The notes beneath the pieces were generated by a model, which made no database searches, was not told where the DNA came from, and worked only from the letters and a program-made list of their open reading frames with translations. A DNA stretch of 58,239 nucleotides from JBOFLG01 sp051657745 (GTDB lineage Bacteria > Actinomycetota > Actinomycetes > Actinomycetales > Dermatophilaceae). Each line of letters starts with the position of its first letter. Within the stretch, counting starts at the first letter, position 1. The DNA lies in the NCBI GenBank assembly GCA_051657745.1, contig JBOFLG010000103.1:1-58239 (forward strand), in the 5' to 3' direction. Both the position numbers and the translations under genes were made by a program. Below, piece by piece: positions 37,301-46,016 of the stretch.

Positions 37301-37387
37301 ATTGCGGTCACCGTGCCGGCCGACGGGGCGACCACGACGATCCGTTACGACGTTGAGACACACCAGAGTACGGTCACCTCGCAGTAG
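34310..37387 (+). CDS. Secreted multi-module GH13 alpha-amylase
   Basis: 1025 residues from the ATG at 34310, with AAAGGAGC upstream. A signal peptide (RRRLFALLAGTALAAVPGVAA, cleavage near PASAAA) comes first. Residues about 33-128 are an X25/pullulanase-type accessory module. The GH13 barrel follows: region I DIITNH (277-282), nucleophile Asp409 in GFRIDTVKH, acid/base Glu443 in FGEVFDG, and NHD with Asp513. A beta-rich domain and an Ig-like segment lead to two more X25-like modules (about 826-920 and 926-1025). It degrades starch or related alpha-glucans outside the cell. Whether it also cleaves 1,6-bonds cannot be told. Confidence 0.92.
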   Translation: MPGRRRLFALLAGTALAAVPGVAAITPASAAATSVALVGDLQSEVGCSADWDPTCAASELRQVEGTDTWKASFSVAGGTYQFKVALNDGWAENYGAGGVADGPNIPLVIAGPATIEFAYDDQTHQVSFTPVVGGGATSQDRRVAGDSRRDSLTRENFYFVMADRFANGSTANDRGGLTGGPLTTGYDPTNKAFYHGGDLKGLTSKLDYLTGLGTTAIWLTPSFTNKPVQGAAGEESAGYHGYWITDFTQIDPHLGTNADMKALIDAAHSRGMKVFFDIITNHTADVIDYREGTYGYQAKASAPYRQADGTPFDDRDYVNETFPEMSAGGSFPYTPFVRDAEKNVKVPAWLNDPLMYHNRGDSTFAGESSTYGDFIGLDDLFTERPEVVEGMGDIYKTWVDFGIDGFRIDTVKHVNLEFWQKFIPDILGEAKRVGNDDFFAFGEVFDGNPEYLSQFTTAGTLQATLDFGFQQQGVDFAKGNSARVLADFFAKDDWYTDADSNAYQLPTFLGNHDMGRASFFLKDSAGGDEAEHLERVRLANSLMYLVRGNPVTYYGDEQGFVGTGGDQLARQDMFASRTQLYNDEAVLGGADGARDRYDPRHPLYRHLASLAAVRTAHPTLADGAQVQRYAADGAGVFALSRVDRTRQVEYLVAVNNSEQPATASFDTWTQRGTFEPVFGSVGAVTPSTGGQVTVTVPPLSVGVWQATKRIHRTVPAPTVSVTVPEGGASGRVEIGATVDTKTFAQTTFLSRPLGATEWTTLGTDDNAPFRVYHDVSAMPLGTVLEYRAVTKDARGKIGAASNWARVVEPPSSTVPESGDPPATQPGAVSVPGTHNSEMGCSADWLPDCAQAQLALDADDQIWKKTVTLTPGGYGYKAALNGTWTENYGAGGIREGANIDYETDGTVTFFYDPTTHWITADDDPAPIVTASGSFQSELGCPADFTPDCMRPWLQDKDGDGVFAFQSTRIPAGTYEFVIAHDRTSDTVFGEGGAAGGAPIAVTVPADGATTTIRYDVETHQSTVTSQ

Positions 37388-37452
37388 ACCTCGGATGACG
37401 ACCGGCTGCCGAGTCTTCGGGCGCGCAGCGGCGCGGCGCCGGGCCGGTGAGG

Positions 37453-38721
37453 TCAGTTCGGTGCGACGGCTGTGGCCCGCTCGGCGCGGCGGGCGGGCAG
37501 GTAGCAGAGCGTGCCGAGGATGCTGATCGCACCTGCGGTGAGCATGGCCGACTGGTTCGAGGTTCGCTCCGCGAGCAGGCCGAGCAGCGGCGCGGCGATG
37601 CTGTAGGCCGCGAACATGATCATCGAGTTGATCGACAGCACGGTCGCGCGGTTGCGTTCTGATGCCTCACGGTGCAGCAGCGCTCCGTGCATCGGCCCAC
37701 CGGTGCCGTGCAGGCAGTAGGTGAGGAGATACGCCGCGACGAGGGCAATCGGCCCCGCGACCAGGCCCATGGCCACTGCGCCACAGCCGTTGAGGACCCG
37801 GGCGAGCATCGCGGTGCGGGCCACCCCGATGCGGGTCGACGCGAGGCCGGCCAGTGTTGAGCCGAGCGCGACGACTCCCCAACCGCCGGCCGCGATGACG
37901 CCCATCCAGACGCCGGCTCGGGCCTCGCTGCCGAGGAGTTCGGCGAGCCGGACCGGCTGGAATGTCTCGAAGACCACCATGGCAACGGCCCAGAATGCCT
38001 GCACCAGAACCAGTCCACGAAGCACGGCGCTCGTGCGCAGCAGCCCCAGCCCACTGCGGATGACGCGCGGTGCTTCCCGCGCTGAGTCCAGGGCCCGTCG
38101 GACCCCGGAGCCGACCGGGCGGGCGCGGTTCTCCTGCATCAGCACCGCGCCGGCGGACAGGTGAACGACGTTCACCGCGACACCCACGACGATGGGCAGC
38201 ATCAGCGCCGAACTCGAGGCCACCGGGTGCCACAGCACCAGGCCGGCGCAGACCAGTGAACCGCTGGCGATGGCGACGCCGATCACGGTGCCCTCGGCGG
38301 AGAGGGCTTGGTCGACGTCGGCTCCGGGCTCGGTCTCGTGGACCGTGTCGACGAACCAGGCTTCGAGGGGCCCGGAGTCGACCGCGCGAAACAAGCCGGT
38401 GAGCGCGGAGGCGAGGGCAAAGGTCCAGAACGAGTCGGCGAGTAACAGCGCGGAGGTCGAGACGACTCCCAGGACGGCAGCGGTGAGAAACACCGGCCGG
38501 CGTCCGAACGCGTCGGCGAAACCACTGGTCGGTAGTTCGAGAAAGAACACCACCACGCCCGCGAACGACAGTGCGGTGAGCGCCTGGGCGACGCTGAGCC
38601 CGCGTTCTATGGGCCACAGGGTGAGGATGCCGATGGTCAGGCCGACCGGGAACCAGCGGGTGACGCTCAGCGCAAGGAACCGGCGACGCGCCGAGACGGG
38701 GGAGAGGGGCGCGATGGTCAC
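37453..38721 (-). CDS. MFS transporter
   Basis: 422 residues with about 12 hydrophobic segments. The conserved loop between segments 2 and 3 reads GFADAFGRRPVFLT. There is a longer central loop (RALDSAREAPRVIRSGLGLL). It is probably a proton-coupled exporter of drugs or metabolites; the substrate is unknown. The ATG overlaps the stop of the upstream regulator gene, so the two form an operon, a pattern typical of efflux pumps with a cognate repressor. It converges on the amylase gene. Confidence 0.88.
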   Translation of the reverse strand: MTIAPLSPVSARRRFLALSVTRWFPVGLTIGILTLWPIERGLSVAQALTALSFAGVVVFFLELPTSGFADAFGRRPVFLTAAVLGVVSTSALLLADSFWTFALASALTGLFRAVDSGPLEAWFVDTVHETEPGADVDQALSAEGTVIGVAIASGSLVCAGLVLWHPVASSSALMLPIVVGVAVNVVHLSAGAVLMQENRARPVGSGVRRALDSAREAPRVIRSGLGLLRTSAVLRGLVLVQAFWAVAMVVFETFQPVRLAELLGSEARAGVWMGVIAAGGWGVVALGSTLAGLASTRIGVARTAMLARVLNGCGAVAMGLVAGPIALVAAYLLTYCLHGTGGPMHGALLHREASERNRATVLSINSMIMFAAYSIAAPLLGLLAERTSNQSAMLTAGAISILGTLCYLPARRAERATAVAPN

Positions 38722-39344
38722 GACCGGTCCTCTCGTCGGGGCGCTCGATCGAGATCGAGCGGGTAGGTCACGGTGTAGACGGCGACCCGTCGAGCCTCCG
38801 GGCTGCCCTGCCCGATGCGGCGGTACCGGCTTCGCACCGCGTCGATCTCGGCGGACATCGCGCGGAGTTGCTCAGGAGTGGCGATGACGTAGGCATCGCT
38901 CATTCCGCAGGAGTCGCGCCAGGTCACGGGCCACCGGTGCTCGGCGTCGAGCCAGCGCTCGAATTGTTCACCGAGGTGGCGCGAGTAGTCGCGGCTTAAC
39001 CAGCCGAGGGCGGTCTCGGCATCGTCGTCGCCGGTGACGTCGCTGGGCCGGTGCTGGTGGTTTTCGGTGCTGGCCCGCCAGAGTCGGCACTTGCCCTGGC
39101 CTTCGCCGGTGTCGGTGACCAGCCCCACTGACTCGAGTCGACGCAGGTGGTAGCTCGTGGCGCCGGAGTTGGTGCCGAGGTCTCTGGCGAGACCGGTGGC
39201 CGTTGCCGGTCCGCTGACCCGGAGCGCGCTCACCAGGCGGCTCCGCAGCGGGTGTGCCAGGGTTCTCAGGGCGCGGGCATCGAATCTGGTGCCGGTCGGC
39301 GGGGTGTTCGAACTGGAAGTTGCGGTCGGGGGGAGGTCGGGCAC
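38718..39344 (-). CDS. ArsR-type winged-helix transcriptional regulator
   Basis: 208 residues from a GTG at 39344. The winged helix (about 24-95) has LRTLAHPLRSRLVSALRVSGPATATGLARDLGTNSGATSYHLRRLESVGLV. The C-terminal half (WLSRDYSRHLGEQFERWLDAEH) is probably for ligand binding or dimerisation. It likely controls its own operon with the MFS gene. The start is leaderless: TAGTGT is six bases upstream and TTGTGC is 18 bases before that. Confidence 0.88.
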   Translation of the reverse strand: MPDLPPTATSSSNTPPTGTRFDARALRTLAHPLRSRLVSALRVSGPATATGLARDLGTNSGATSYHLRRLESVGLVTDTGEGQGKCRLWRASTENHQHRPSDVTGDDDAETALGWLSRDYSRHLGEQFERWLDAEHRWPVTWRDSCGMSDAYVIATPEQLRAMSAEIDAVRSRYRRIGQGSPEARRVAVYTVTYPLDLDRAPRREDRS

Positions 39345-39350
39345 CTACGC

Positions 39351-39380
39351 ACACTACCGTTGCATGCTTAGTTTGCACAA
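39351..39380 (-). promoter_or_regulatory. Promoter of the arsR-MFS operon
   Basis: On the minus strand: -35 TTGTGC (39375-39380), 18-base spacer, -10 TAGTGT (39351-39356), then six bases to the GTG start. The spacer contains GCATGC and the upstream flank CATGCATG, giving repeated GCATG motifs that could be operator half-sites for the regulator. Confidence 0.6.
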
Positions 39381-39474
39381 TAGCCATGCATGACCGGATG
39401 TGCCTGAGTCTGCGCAGGTCAGCGCGGATGTCGACGCTGCTTTCCGGGGATTTCGGCGAGTCTGAGCGCCCCCG

Positions 39475-39480
39475 TAGAAT
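39475..39480 (+). promoter_or_regulatory. Likely rplM promoter -10 box
   Basis: TAGAAT lies about 95 bases before the rplM ATG. A weak -35 (TTTCGG, 39451-39456) is 18 bases upstream. Confidence 0.45.
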
Positions 39481-39574
39481 CACACCGGATCGTGCCGACC
39501 GCGCCCACCCGGGCGGTGTCCCTCGCGGAGTTCGCGGCACGCCATCATCCGATTCGTCTCGTCAGGAAGCACCC

Positions 39575-40018
39575 ATGCGCACCTACACCCCCAAGGCGGG
39601 CGAGGTCACCCGGGCGTGGCACGTCATTGACGCCACCGACATCGTGCTCGGCCGGCTCGCAAGCCAGACCGCCGTGCTACTGCGCGGCAAGCACAAGCCG
39701 ACCTTCGCCCCGCATGTCGACACTGGTGACTTCGTCATCATCGTCAACGCCGACAAAGTCGCACTCACCGGCTCCAAGGCCGACAAGAAGCGCGCCTACC
39801 GCCACTCGGGATTTCCCGGCGGCCTGAAGTCCGTTTCCTACACCGAGTTGCTCGCCAAGAGCCCCGAGAAGGCTGTCGAGAAGGCGGTGCGCGGGATGCT
39901 CCCGAAGAACACCCTCGGACGCCAGCAGCTGACCAAACTCAAGGTGTACCGGGGAGCAGAGCACCCGCACGCGGCCCAGCAGCCGACGCCCTACCAGATC
40001 ACCCAGGTGGCCCAGTGA
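39575..40018 (+). CDS. rplM: 50S ribosomal protein L13
   Basis: 147 residues from the ATG at 39575 (MRTYTPKAGEVTRAWHVID), with AGGAAG upstream. The conserved LGRLAS, HVDTGDFVIIVNADK and GMLPKNTLGRQQLTKLKVY segments are present. L13 is an early assembly protein. The stop overlaps rpsI. Confidence 0.97.
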   Translation: MRTYTPKAGEVTRAWHVIDATDIVLGRLASQTAVLLRGKHKPTFAPHVDTGDFVIIVNADKVALTGSKADKKRAYRHSGFPGGLKSVSYTELLAKSPEKAVEKAVRGMLPKNTLGRQQLTKLKVYRGAEHPHAAQQPTPYQITQVAQ

Positions 40019-40530
40019 TGAGCGAGAACGCCAGCATCGACGAGACCGTGGGCACCAATGCCGACGACGCCCCGGTCAGTGAGTACCGCACCGAGTCTTC
40101 TGCCCCGGTCTCCGAGGAGCCGGTACGCCGTCCGTCGGCGTCGGCTCCCGGCGCCGCGACCGGCCGCCGCAAGCAGGCCGTGGCCCGTGTGCGGATCGTC
40201 CCGGGCTCGGGTGAGTGGACCATCAACGGCCGCACTCTCGAGACGTACTTCCCCAACAAGGTGCACCAGCAGATCGTCAGCGAACCGCTCAAGATCCTCG
40301 AGCTCGACGGTTCCTACGATGTGCTCGTGCGGGTCCATGGGGGTGGCCCCTCGGGCCAGGCCGGCGCGGTGCGCCTCGGCGTCGCCCGGTCGCTCAATGG
40401 GGTCGACCCTGAGCTCAACCGCCCGGCACTGAAGAAGGCCGGTTTCCTCACCCGCGACGCCCGCGTTCCCGAGCGCAAGAAGGCCGGGTTGAAGAAAGCT
40501 CGCAAGGCGCCGCAGTACAGCAAGCGCTGA
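40018..40530 (+). CDS. rpsI: 30S ribosomal protein S9
   Basis: 170 residues. About 45 extra N-terminal residues, acidic and Ala/Ser-rich, precede the core TGRRKQAVARVRIVPGSGEWTINGR. It ends KKARKAPQYSKR, whose terminal Arg reaches P-site tRNA. An N-terminal extension of this kind is common in actinobacterial S9. A strong terminator follows. Confidence 0.97.
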   Translation: MSENASIDETVGTNADDAPVSEYRTESSAPVSEEPVRRPSASAPGAATGRRKQAVARVRIVPGSGEWTINGRTLETYFPNKVHQQIVSEPLKILELDGSYDVLVRVHGGGPSGQAGAVRLGVARSLNGVDPELNRPALKKAGFLTRDARVPERKKAGLKKARKAPQYSKR

Positions 40531-40560
40531 CCCACCCCCGGCTGCGCCAGGCGCGCCGGT

Positions 40561-40598
40561 CACCGACAGGCGGCACCGAGCGGTGCCGCCTGTCGGTG
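40561..40598 (+). terminator. Terminator after rpsI
   Basis: A perfect 17-bp stem (40561-40577 with 40582-40598) with a GAGC tetraloop, 30 bases after the rpsI stop, then a short T-containing stretch. Confidence 0.85.
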
Positions 40599-40648
40599 CG
40601 TTTGAGGGTAGGTTTCGGTTCGATCACGGCTGGAAGGTTGCTTTGCAC

Positions 40649-42010
40649 ATGTCCCGACTCTTCGGCACCGACGGCGTTCGTGGCCTCGCCAACGGCCCCG
40701 TTGTTACGGCCGAGTTGGCGCTATCGCTCAGCGTGGCTGCGGCTCGGGTGCTCGGCGCGGCCGGGCCTGACACCACTCGGCGGCCCACCGCGGTCGTCGG
40801 TCGCGACCCACGCGCCTCGGGTGAATTTCTCAGTGCCGCCGTCATTGCCGGGCTCGCGTCGGCCGGGGTCGACGTCAGCGATGTGGGGGTGTTGCCCACC
40901 CCCGCGGTCGCCTACCTGACCGCCGCCACCGACGCAGACTTCGGGGTGATGCTCTCGGCGTCGCACAACCCGATGCCCGATAACGGCATCAAGTTCTTCG
41001 CCCGCGGTGGACACAAACTTCCTGACGACGTCGAAGATCGCATCGACGCCGCCACCGGTGACCCGTGGGGCCCGTGGGTACGGCCCACCGGCGCCGACGT
41101 CGGGCGAGTAGTGACGATGGCTGACGGTCACACCCGATACGTGGCCCACCTGCTCCAGGCGCTGCCGAACCGCCTCGACGGCCTCACCGTGGTCATCGAC
41201 GCCGCCCACGGCGCTGCAAGTCTGGTCTCGCCCGAGGTCTTCCGGCTCGCCGGCGCCGAGGTGATCGAGATCGGGACGGCGCCGGATGGGCTCAACATCA
41301 ACGACGGACACGGGTCCACCGCTCTCGGACCGCTCCGACAAGCCGTCGTCGCCCATGGCGCCCAGCTCGGCATCGCGCACGACGGCGACGCCGACCGGTG
41401 CCTAGCCGTCGATGCCACCGGCGCCGATGTCGACGGAGACCAGTTGATGGGCATTCTGGCAGTCGCGCTCAAGGAGCGGGGCGGGCTGACTGGCGACACC
41501 CTGGTCGCCACGGTGATGAGCAACCTCGGGCTGATCCAGGCGATGGAACGGCACGGCATCCGGGTGCTCCAGACCGGTGTCGGAGACCGGTACGTGCTCG
41601 AACAGATGCGCGCCGGTGGGTATGCGCTCGGCGGCGAGCAGTCCGGGCACGTCATCCTGCTCGACCACGTCACGACCGGGGACGGTGTGCTCACCGGGTT
41701 GATGCTCGCGGCCCGGGTGGCGCAGACCGGCCGCCCACTGCACGACCTGGCCGCGGTGATGACCCGCCTGCCCCAGGTTCTGATCAACGTGCGGGGGGTC
41801 GACACGGCGCGGGTGGACGCCGACAGCGGGGTGCTGGACGCCGTGCGGGTTGCCGAGGCCGCGCTCGACGGACACGGCCGGGTGCTGTTGCGCAAGTCGG
41901 GCACCGAGCCGGTCGTGCGCGTGATGGTCGAGGCGAGCACCGAGGAGTTCGCCACGGCGACGGCCGACCGTCTCGCCGAGGTGGTCAGGCACCGCCTCGC
42001 CCTCACCTGA
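40649..42010 (+). CDS. glmM: Phosphoglucosamine mutase
   Basis: 453 residues from the ATG at 40649 (MSRLFGTDGVRGLAN), with GGAAGG upstream. The phosphoserine is Ser105 in SASHNPMPDNGIKFF; the metal loop is DGDADR beginning at about residue 245; the sugar loop GGEQSGH and phosphate loop RKSGTEPVVRVMVEA follow. GlmM turns glucosamine-6-phosphate into glucosamine-1-phosphate for UDP-GlcNAc and peptidoglycan. rplM-rpsI-glmM is a common actinobacterial order. Confidence 0.97.
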   Translation: MSRLFGTDGVRGLANGPVVTAELALSLSVAAARVLGAAGPDTTRRPTAVVGRDPRASGEFLSAAVIAGLASAGVDVSDVGVLPTPAVAYLTAATDADFGVMLSASHNPMPDNGIKFFARGGHKLPDDVEDRIDAATGDPWGPWVRPTGADVGRVVTMADGHTRYVAHLLQALPNRLDGLTVVIDAAHGAASLVSPEVFRLAGAEVIEIGTAPDGLNINDGHGSTALGPLRQAVVAHGAQLGIAHDGDADRCLAVDATGADVDGDQLMGILAVALKERGGLTGDTLVATVMSNLGLIQAMERHGIRVLQTGVGDRYVLEQMRAGGYALGGEQSGHVILLDHVTTGDGVLTGLMLAARVAQTGRPLHDLAAVMTRLPQVLINVRGVDTARVDADSGVLDAVRVAEAALDGHGRVLLRKSGTEPVVRVMVEASTEEFATATADRLAEVVRHRLALT

Positions 42011-42030
42011 CGGAGTATCGGAGCTCCGTC
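42009..42030 (+). terminator. Small hairpin at the glmM stop
   Basis: GACGGAG (42009-42015) pairs with CTCCGTC (42024-42030), overlapping the glmM stop codon. It is a weak terminator candidate. Confidence 0.35.
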
Positions 42031-42098
42031 GTAGGTTGTATCGCGCGCCGGGCAGGTTCCGCTCGGCTCCGACACTGTCGACCACGAGGAGAAACACT

Positions 42099-42527
42099 GT
42101 GCCGCACGAGTCCCTGACCAAGGTCCTTTACACCATCGGCGCCACCGCCACCGGTGGGCGCGATGGCCGAACGGCGAGCGAGGACGGCACGGTCGACGTC
42201 GAACTCGGGCGTCCGGGTGGGAGCGCGGAACCGACCGCCAACCCCGAAACGCTCTTCGCGGCGGGCTATGCCGCGTGCTACAACGGCGCGCTCGCCCACG
42301 TCGCGAAGGCCCAGGGCATCGACACCTCGGCCGCGTCGACCACCGTGGTGGTCTCGCTTGGGTCCACCGACACCGGTTTTGGCCTGGCGGCCGAGATCAG
42401 CACCGTCATCCCTGGGGTCGACGCCGACACCGCCCAGGCGCTGGCCGACAAGGCGCACGAGTTCTGCCCGTACAGCAAGGCCACCCGCGGCAACATCGAC
42501 GTCACCGTGGTTGGCCGCCCGGCCTGA
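42099..42527 (+). CDS. OsmC/Ohr family peroxiredoxin
   Basis: 142 residues from a GTG with a GAGGAG ribosome-binding site. The two redox cysteines are Cys60 (AAGYAACYNGAL) and Cys123 (HEFCPYSKATRGNIDV), in the spacing and context of organic hydroperoxide resistance (Ohr) proteins rather than classical OsmC. It reduces organic hydroperoxides using a dithiol donor. No OhrR-type regulator is adjacent. It ends at a convergent terminator. Confidence 0.88.
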   Translation: MPHESLTKVLYTIGATATGGRDGRTASEDGTVDVELGRPGGSAEPTANPETLFAAGYAACYNGALAHVAKAQGIDTSAASTTVVVSLGSTDTGFGLAAEISTVIPGVDADTAQALADKAHEFCPYSKATRGNIDVTVVGRPA

Positions 42528-42537
42528 CACCCGGTCT

Positions 42538-42578
42538 GGATGACGGGTCGGCTGCCTGCGGGTGCCGGCCCGTCATCC
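42538..42578. terminator. Bidirectional terminator built from inverted GGATGACG copies
   Basis: A 15-bp stem with one G-T pair (42538-42552 with 42564-42578) and an 11-base loop between convergent genes. The stem base is GGATGACG facing CGTCATCC. Confidence 0.75.
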
Positions 42579-42581
42579 GGC

Positions 42582-43742
42582 TCATCGGTCAGGCGCGGTG
42601 ACGAGGGCGACTCGGTCGTGGTCGGCCAGCCGACCGTTGCGGGCGAATGCCACCCATCCGCCGCGGTCGATGACTGTCTCGACCAGGTCATCGACAAGGT
42701 CCGAACGACGTGACCCAGTGCCGGGCTCGCTGTCGGCCGGGAGCCGCCGGATGCCGTCGTCATCGACGAGGGCCGGCCAGGTGTGCCCCTCCTCGACGAG
42801 AAGCATGACCGGTTGGGCCGCGTGAGCGGCATCCCAGCAGTCGCGGATGCCGGCGTACACGTGCGCCGGGTCGGCTGCGGTCGCGATGTCGAGCGCGTCG
42901 ATGGCCTCTTCCTCGCGGGAGCGGAGATACTCGGCCAGCGACAGCCGGGCTGCGGTGTAGAGCGCCGGCATGGACTCGGCGTCGGCTCCCATCACCACCC
43001 CAGCGAGCCGGTCGAGGTGGGTACTGGTGCGCAGTAGCCGCCGTACCGGTTCGATGTCGCCCGCGACGATCAGCGGTGCCAGCCGCCGGGAACGGGCCGT
43101 GGCGAGCGCGGCGTCGACGCGGCGGACGAACTCGTGCTGCCGGTCGTCCCCGGCCTCGAGCGCGCCCAACACTGGCATCGAGTGCTCCACCGGAAACGCG
43201 GGGTCGCCGACCGGGACGAGGGTGTCGGCGTGGCCGCGGTAGAGCTGAGCGGACGTGGCCCGAAGCACGAGCAGCAGGTGCGGGGGCGTGCGGTGCAGAC
43301 TCTGCAGCACCTCCCGGGTCCGGAAGGTGCCTTCGATGACGACATCGGGCTCGACGGTTACCGGCAGCCGCAGTGACCGGGCCACTTCGGTGCTGGCGAA
43401 CAGTGCCAGGCCCCGCCCGGTCGGCCCCGAGCGGGCCTGCTCGGCCAGTGTGGTCAACCGGCGCCGCACCTCGGGCGCGTCAACCCCACGGGCCTCGAGT
43501 TCCTGGTGGGCGACCCGGACCAGGCCCGCTAGCCGTTCACCGTCGGCGGGCAGCATGCGGGACGCGGGCACCGTATCGAGCAGCACGGTGACCGACGGCC
43601 AGCCCTTGGCCTGGACCAGTTGACTGACCTCGACCGCCTGGAGGGCGTCGATCTGGGCTGGCCCGGCTCGTGCACTGTCGCGGTGCTGGGGCCGCACCGG
43701 GACGCCGAGCACGGCGCCGGTGGGGATGGCTTTCCTGGCCAT
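42582..43742 (-). CDS. baeRF-like protein (bacterial release-factor-domain family)
   Basis: About 386 residues from the ATG at 43742 (MARKAIPTGAVLG), chosen for the GGAG upstream; the frame extends eight codons more. Features: VTVLLDT near the N-terminus, LALFASTEVARSLRLP, LLLVLRATSAQLYRGHAD, and a C-terminal half with PLIVAGDIEPVRRLLRTS and AVDALDIATAADPA-like helices ending RNGRLADHDRVALVTA. This matches the bacterial archaeo-eukaryotic release factor superfamily, closest to family 3 as I recall it. Members are inferred to act in ribosome rescue or translation stress; the role is unproven. It diverges from a winged-helix gene. Confidence 0.7.
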   Translation of the reverse strand: MARKAIPTGAVLGVPVRPQHRDSARAGPAQIDALQAVEVSQLVQAKGWPSVTVLLDTVPASRMLPADGERLAGLVRVAHQELEARGVDAPEVRRRLTTLAEQARSGPTGRGLALFASTEVARSLRLPVTVEPDVVIEGTFRTREVLQSLHRTPPHLLLVLRATSAQLYRGHADTLVPVGDPAFPVEHSMPVLGALEAGDDRQHEFVRRVDAALATARSRRLAPLIVAGDIEPVRRLLRTSTHLDRLAGVVMGADAESMPALYTAARLSLAEYLRSREEEAIDALDIATAADPAHVYAGIRDCWDAAHAAQPVMLLVEEGHTWPALVDDDGIRRLPADSEPGTGSRRSDLVDDLVETVIDRGGWVAFARNGRLADHDRVALVTAPDR

Positions 43743-43944
43743 GGAGGCTCCGGTCGTCGGGCCCACTGCCGTGGGCGTCGGCCGGAGGTCTCACCCGGCC
43801 GCGGAATGACGCGACCCCACACCGCCGGGCCTCGGTGGCGAGGCCGTCTTGACGACGGTTGGTCGAGGATTACTCCCCTCCTGCCGCCAATGATTCAGGA
43901 ACTGGACTTCCGGCGTCAAGTACGTCGCCGATATGGTCGTCTGC

Positions 43945-44232
43945 GTGTCGCGATCTCCGGAGTGGACATTCCTGTCCAACCACGGTCATGTGCTGGTCGC
44001 GCTCGCCCGGGACCAGGACGCCCGAATCCGCGACATTGCCGACGCTGTGGGCATCACCGACCGAGCTGTCCAGGACATCCTCGGCGACCTCGTCGATGGC
44101 GGCTACGTGGTGCGGTCCCGAGAGGGCCGCCGCAACCACTACCGGGTGGTGCGCCGCACTCGGCTGCGTCATCCGCTTGAGGAACGGACATCGGTCGGTG
44201 CGTTCCTCGACGCCGTGGTGTCACCGCTGTGA
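43945..44232 (+). CDS. Small winged-helix transcriptional regulator (paralogue 1)
   Basis: About 95 residues from the GTG at 43945, with TATGGT seven bases upstream; an ATG at 43933 would add four residues. The sequence EWTFLSNHGHVLVALARDQDARIRDIADAVGITDRAVQDILGDLV is a winged helix, followed by the wing GRRNHYRV. About two thirds of 63 aligned residues match the regulator at 48655-48954. Target genes are unknown; the divergent baeRF-like gene is a candidate. Confidence 0.78.
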   Translation: MSRSPEWTFLSNHGHVLVALARDQDARIRDIADAVGITDRAVQDILGDLVDGGYVVRSREGRRNHYRVVRRTRLRHPLEERTSVGAFLDAVVSPL

Positions 44233-44255
44233 GCCCGGCCGCCGGGTCGGCTGCG

Positions 44256-44265
44256 ACCGCTGCGC

Positions 44266-44273
<8 letters not shown>
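44256..44273. terminator. Small hairpin between convergent genes
   Basis: ACCGCTG (44256-44262) pairs with CAGCGGT (44267-44273) around a CGCT loop, overlapping the beta-glucosidase stop. Weak terminator candidate. Confidence 0.35.
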
Positions 44274-45639
<1,366 letters not shown>

Positions 45640-45645
45640 CGGCGG

Positions 45646-45651
45646 CACGCT
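45646..45651 (-). promoter_or_regulatory. -10 box for leaderless beta-glucosidase mRNA
   Basis: Minus-strand TAGCGT, seven bases before the ATG at 45639; a GCGACA -35-like element lies about 17 bases further upstream. Confidence 0.45.
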
Positions 45652-45736
45652 ACCGGCTGACCACGACCGTGTCGCCGCGGCGCACCACGCCGGTGCGACG
45701 GGGGCCGGGCGCACGTGGGTGGTGAACTGAGTGAGG

Positions 45737-45957
45737 TCAGCGCAGGCGTGCGGCGAGTTCCTTCTCAAGCGCCTGAACGATCTCTGCTTGGACCTTCGCA
45801 ATGTCGGTGCGGGTCAGAGGCAGGGCCTGGAATCGGTTGTCCCGTGACGCCGTCGCGGTCACGGCGTTGACGTCCAGCTCGGCGACAGCGACGGTATCCC
45901 TGGCGATCCGGGGCCCCGCGTCCCAGGGGTGGGTAGGTTGACCTGTTCCTGGGCCTG
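45737..45957 (-). pseudogene. Remnant of an unidentified gene (3' end)
   Basis: A minus-strand frame encodes about 70 residues ending DIAKVQAEIVQALEKELAARLR with strongly GC-biased third positions, like a real C-terminal end with an amphipathic helix. There is no start codon in frame until inside the divergent nuclease gene's start region, so the 5' part appears missing. The family is not recognised. It borders the Mrr-like gene and may mark the edge of an inserted segment. Confidence 0.4.
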
Positions 45958-45978
45958 CACGTGGTCTCCAATACCCAC

Positions 45979-45984
45979 TACGCT
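45979..45984 (+). promoter_or_regulatory. Possible -10 box for the Mrr-like nuclease gene
   Basis: TACGCT lies about 33 bases before the ATG at 46017, leaving room for the GGGAGGA ribosome-binding site. No strong -35 is seen. Confidence 0.4.
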
Positions 45985-46016
45985 GTGGTGCACATTTGGC
46001 CTTGGGAGGATCACAC

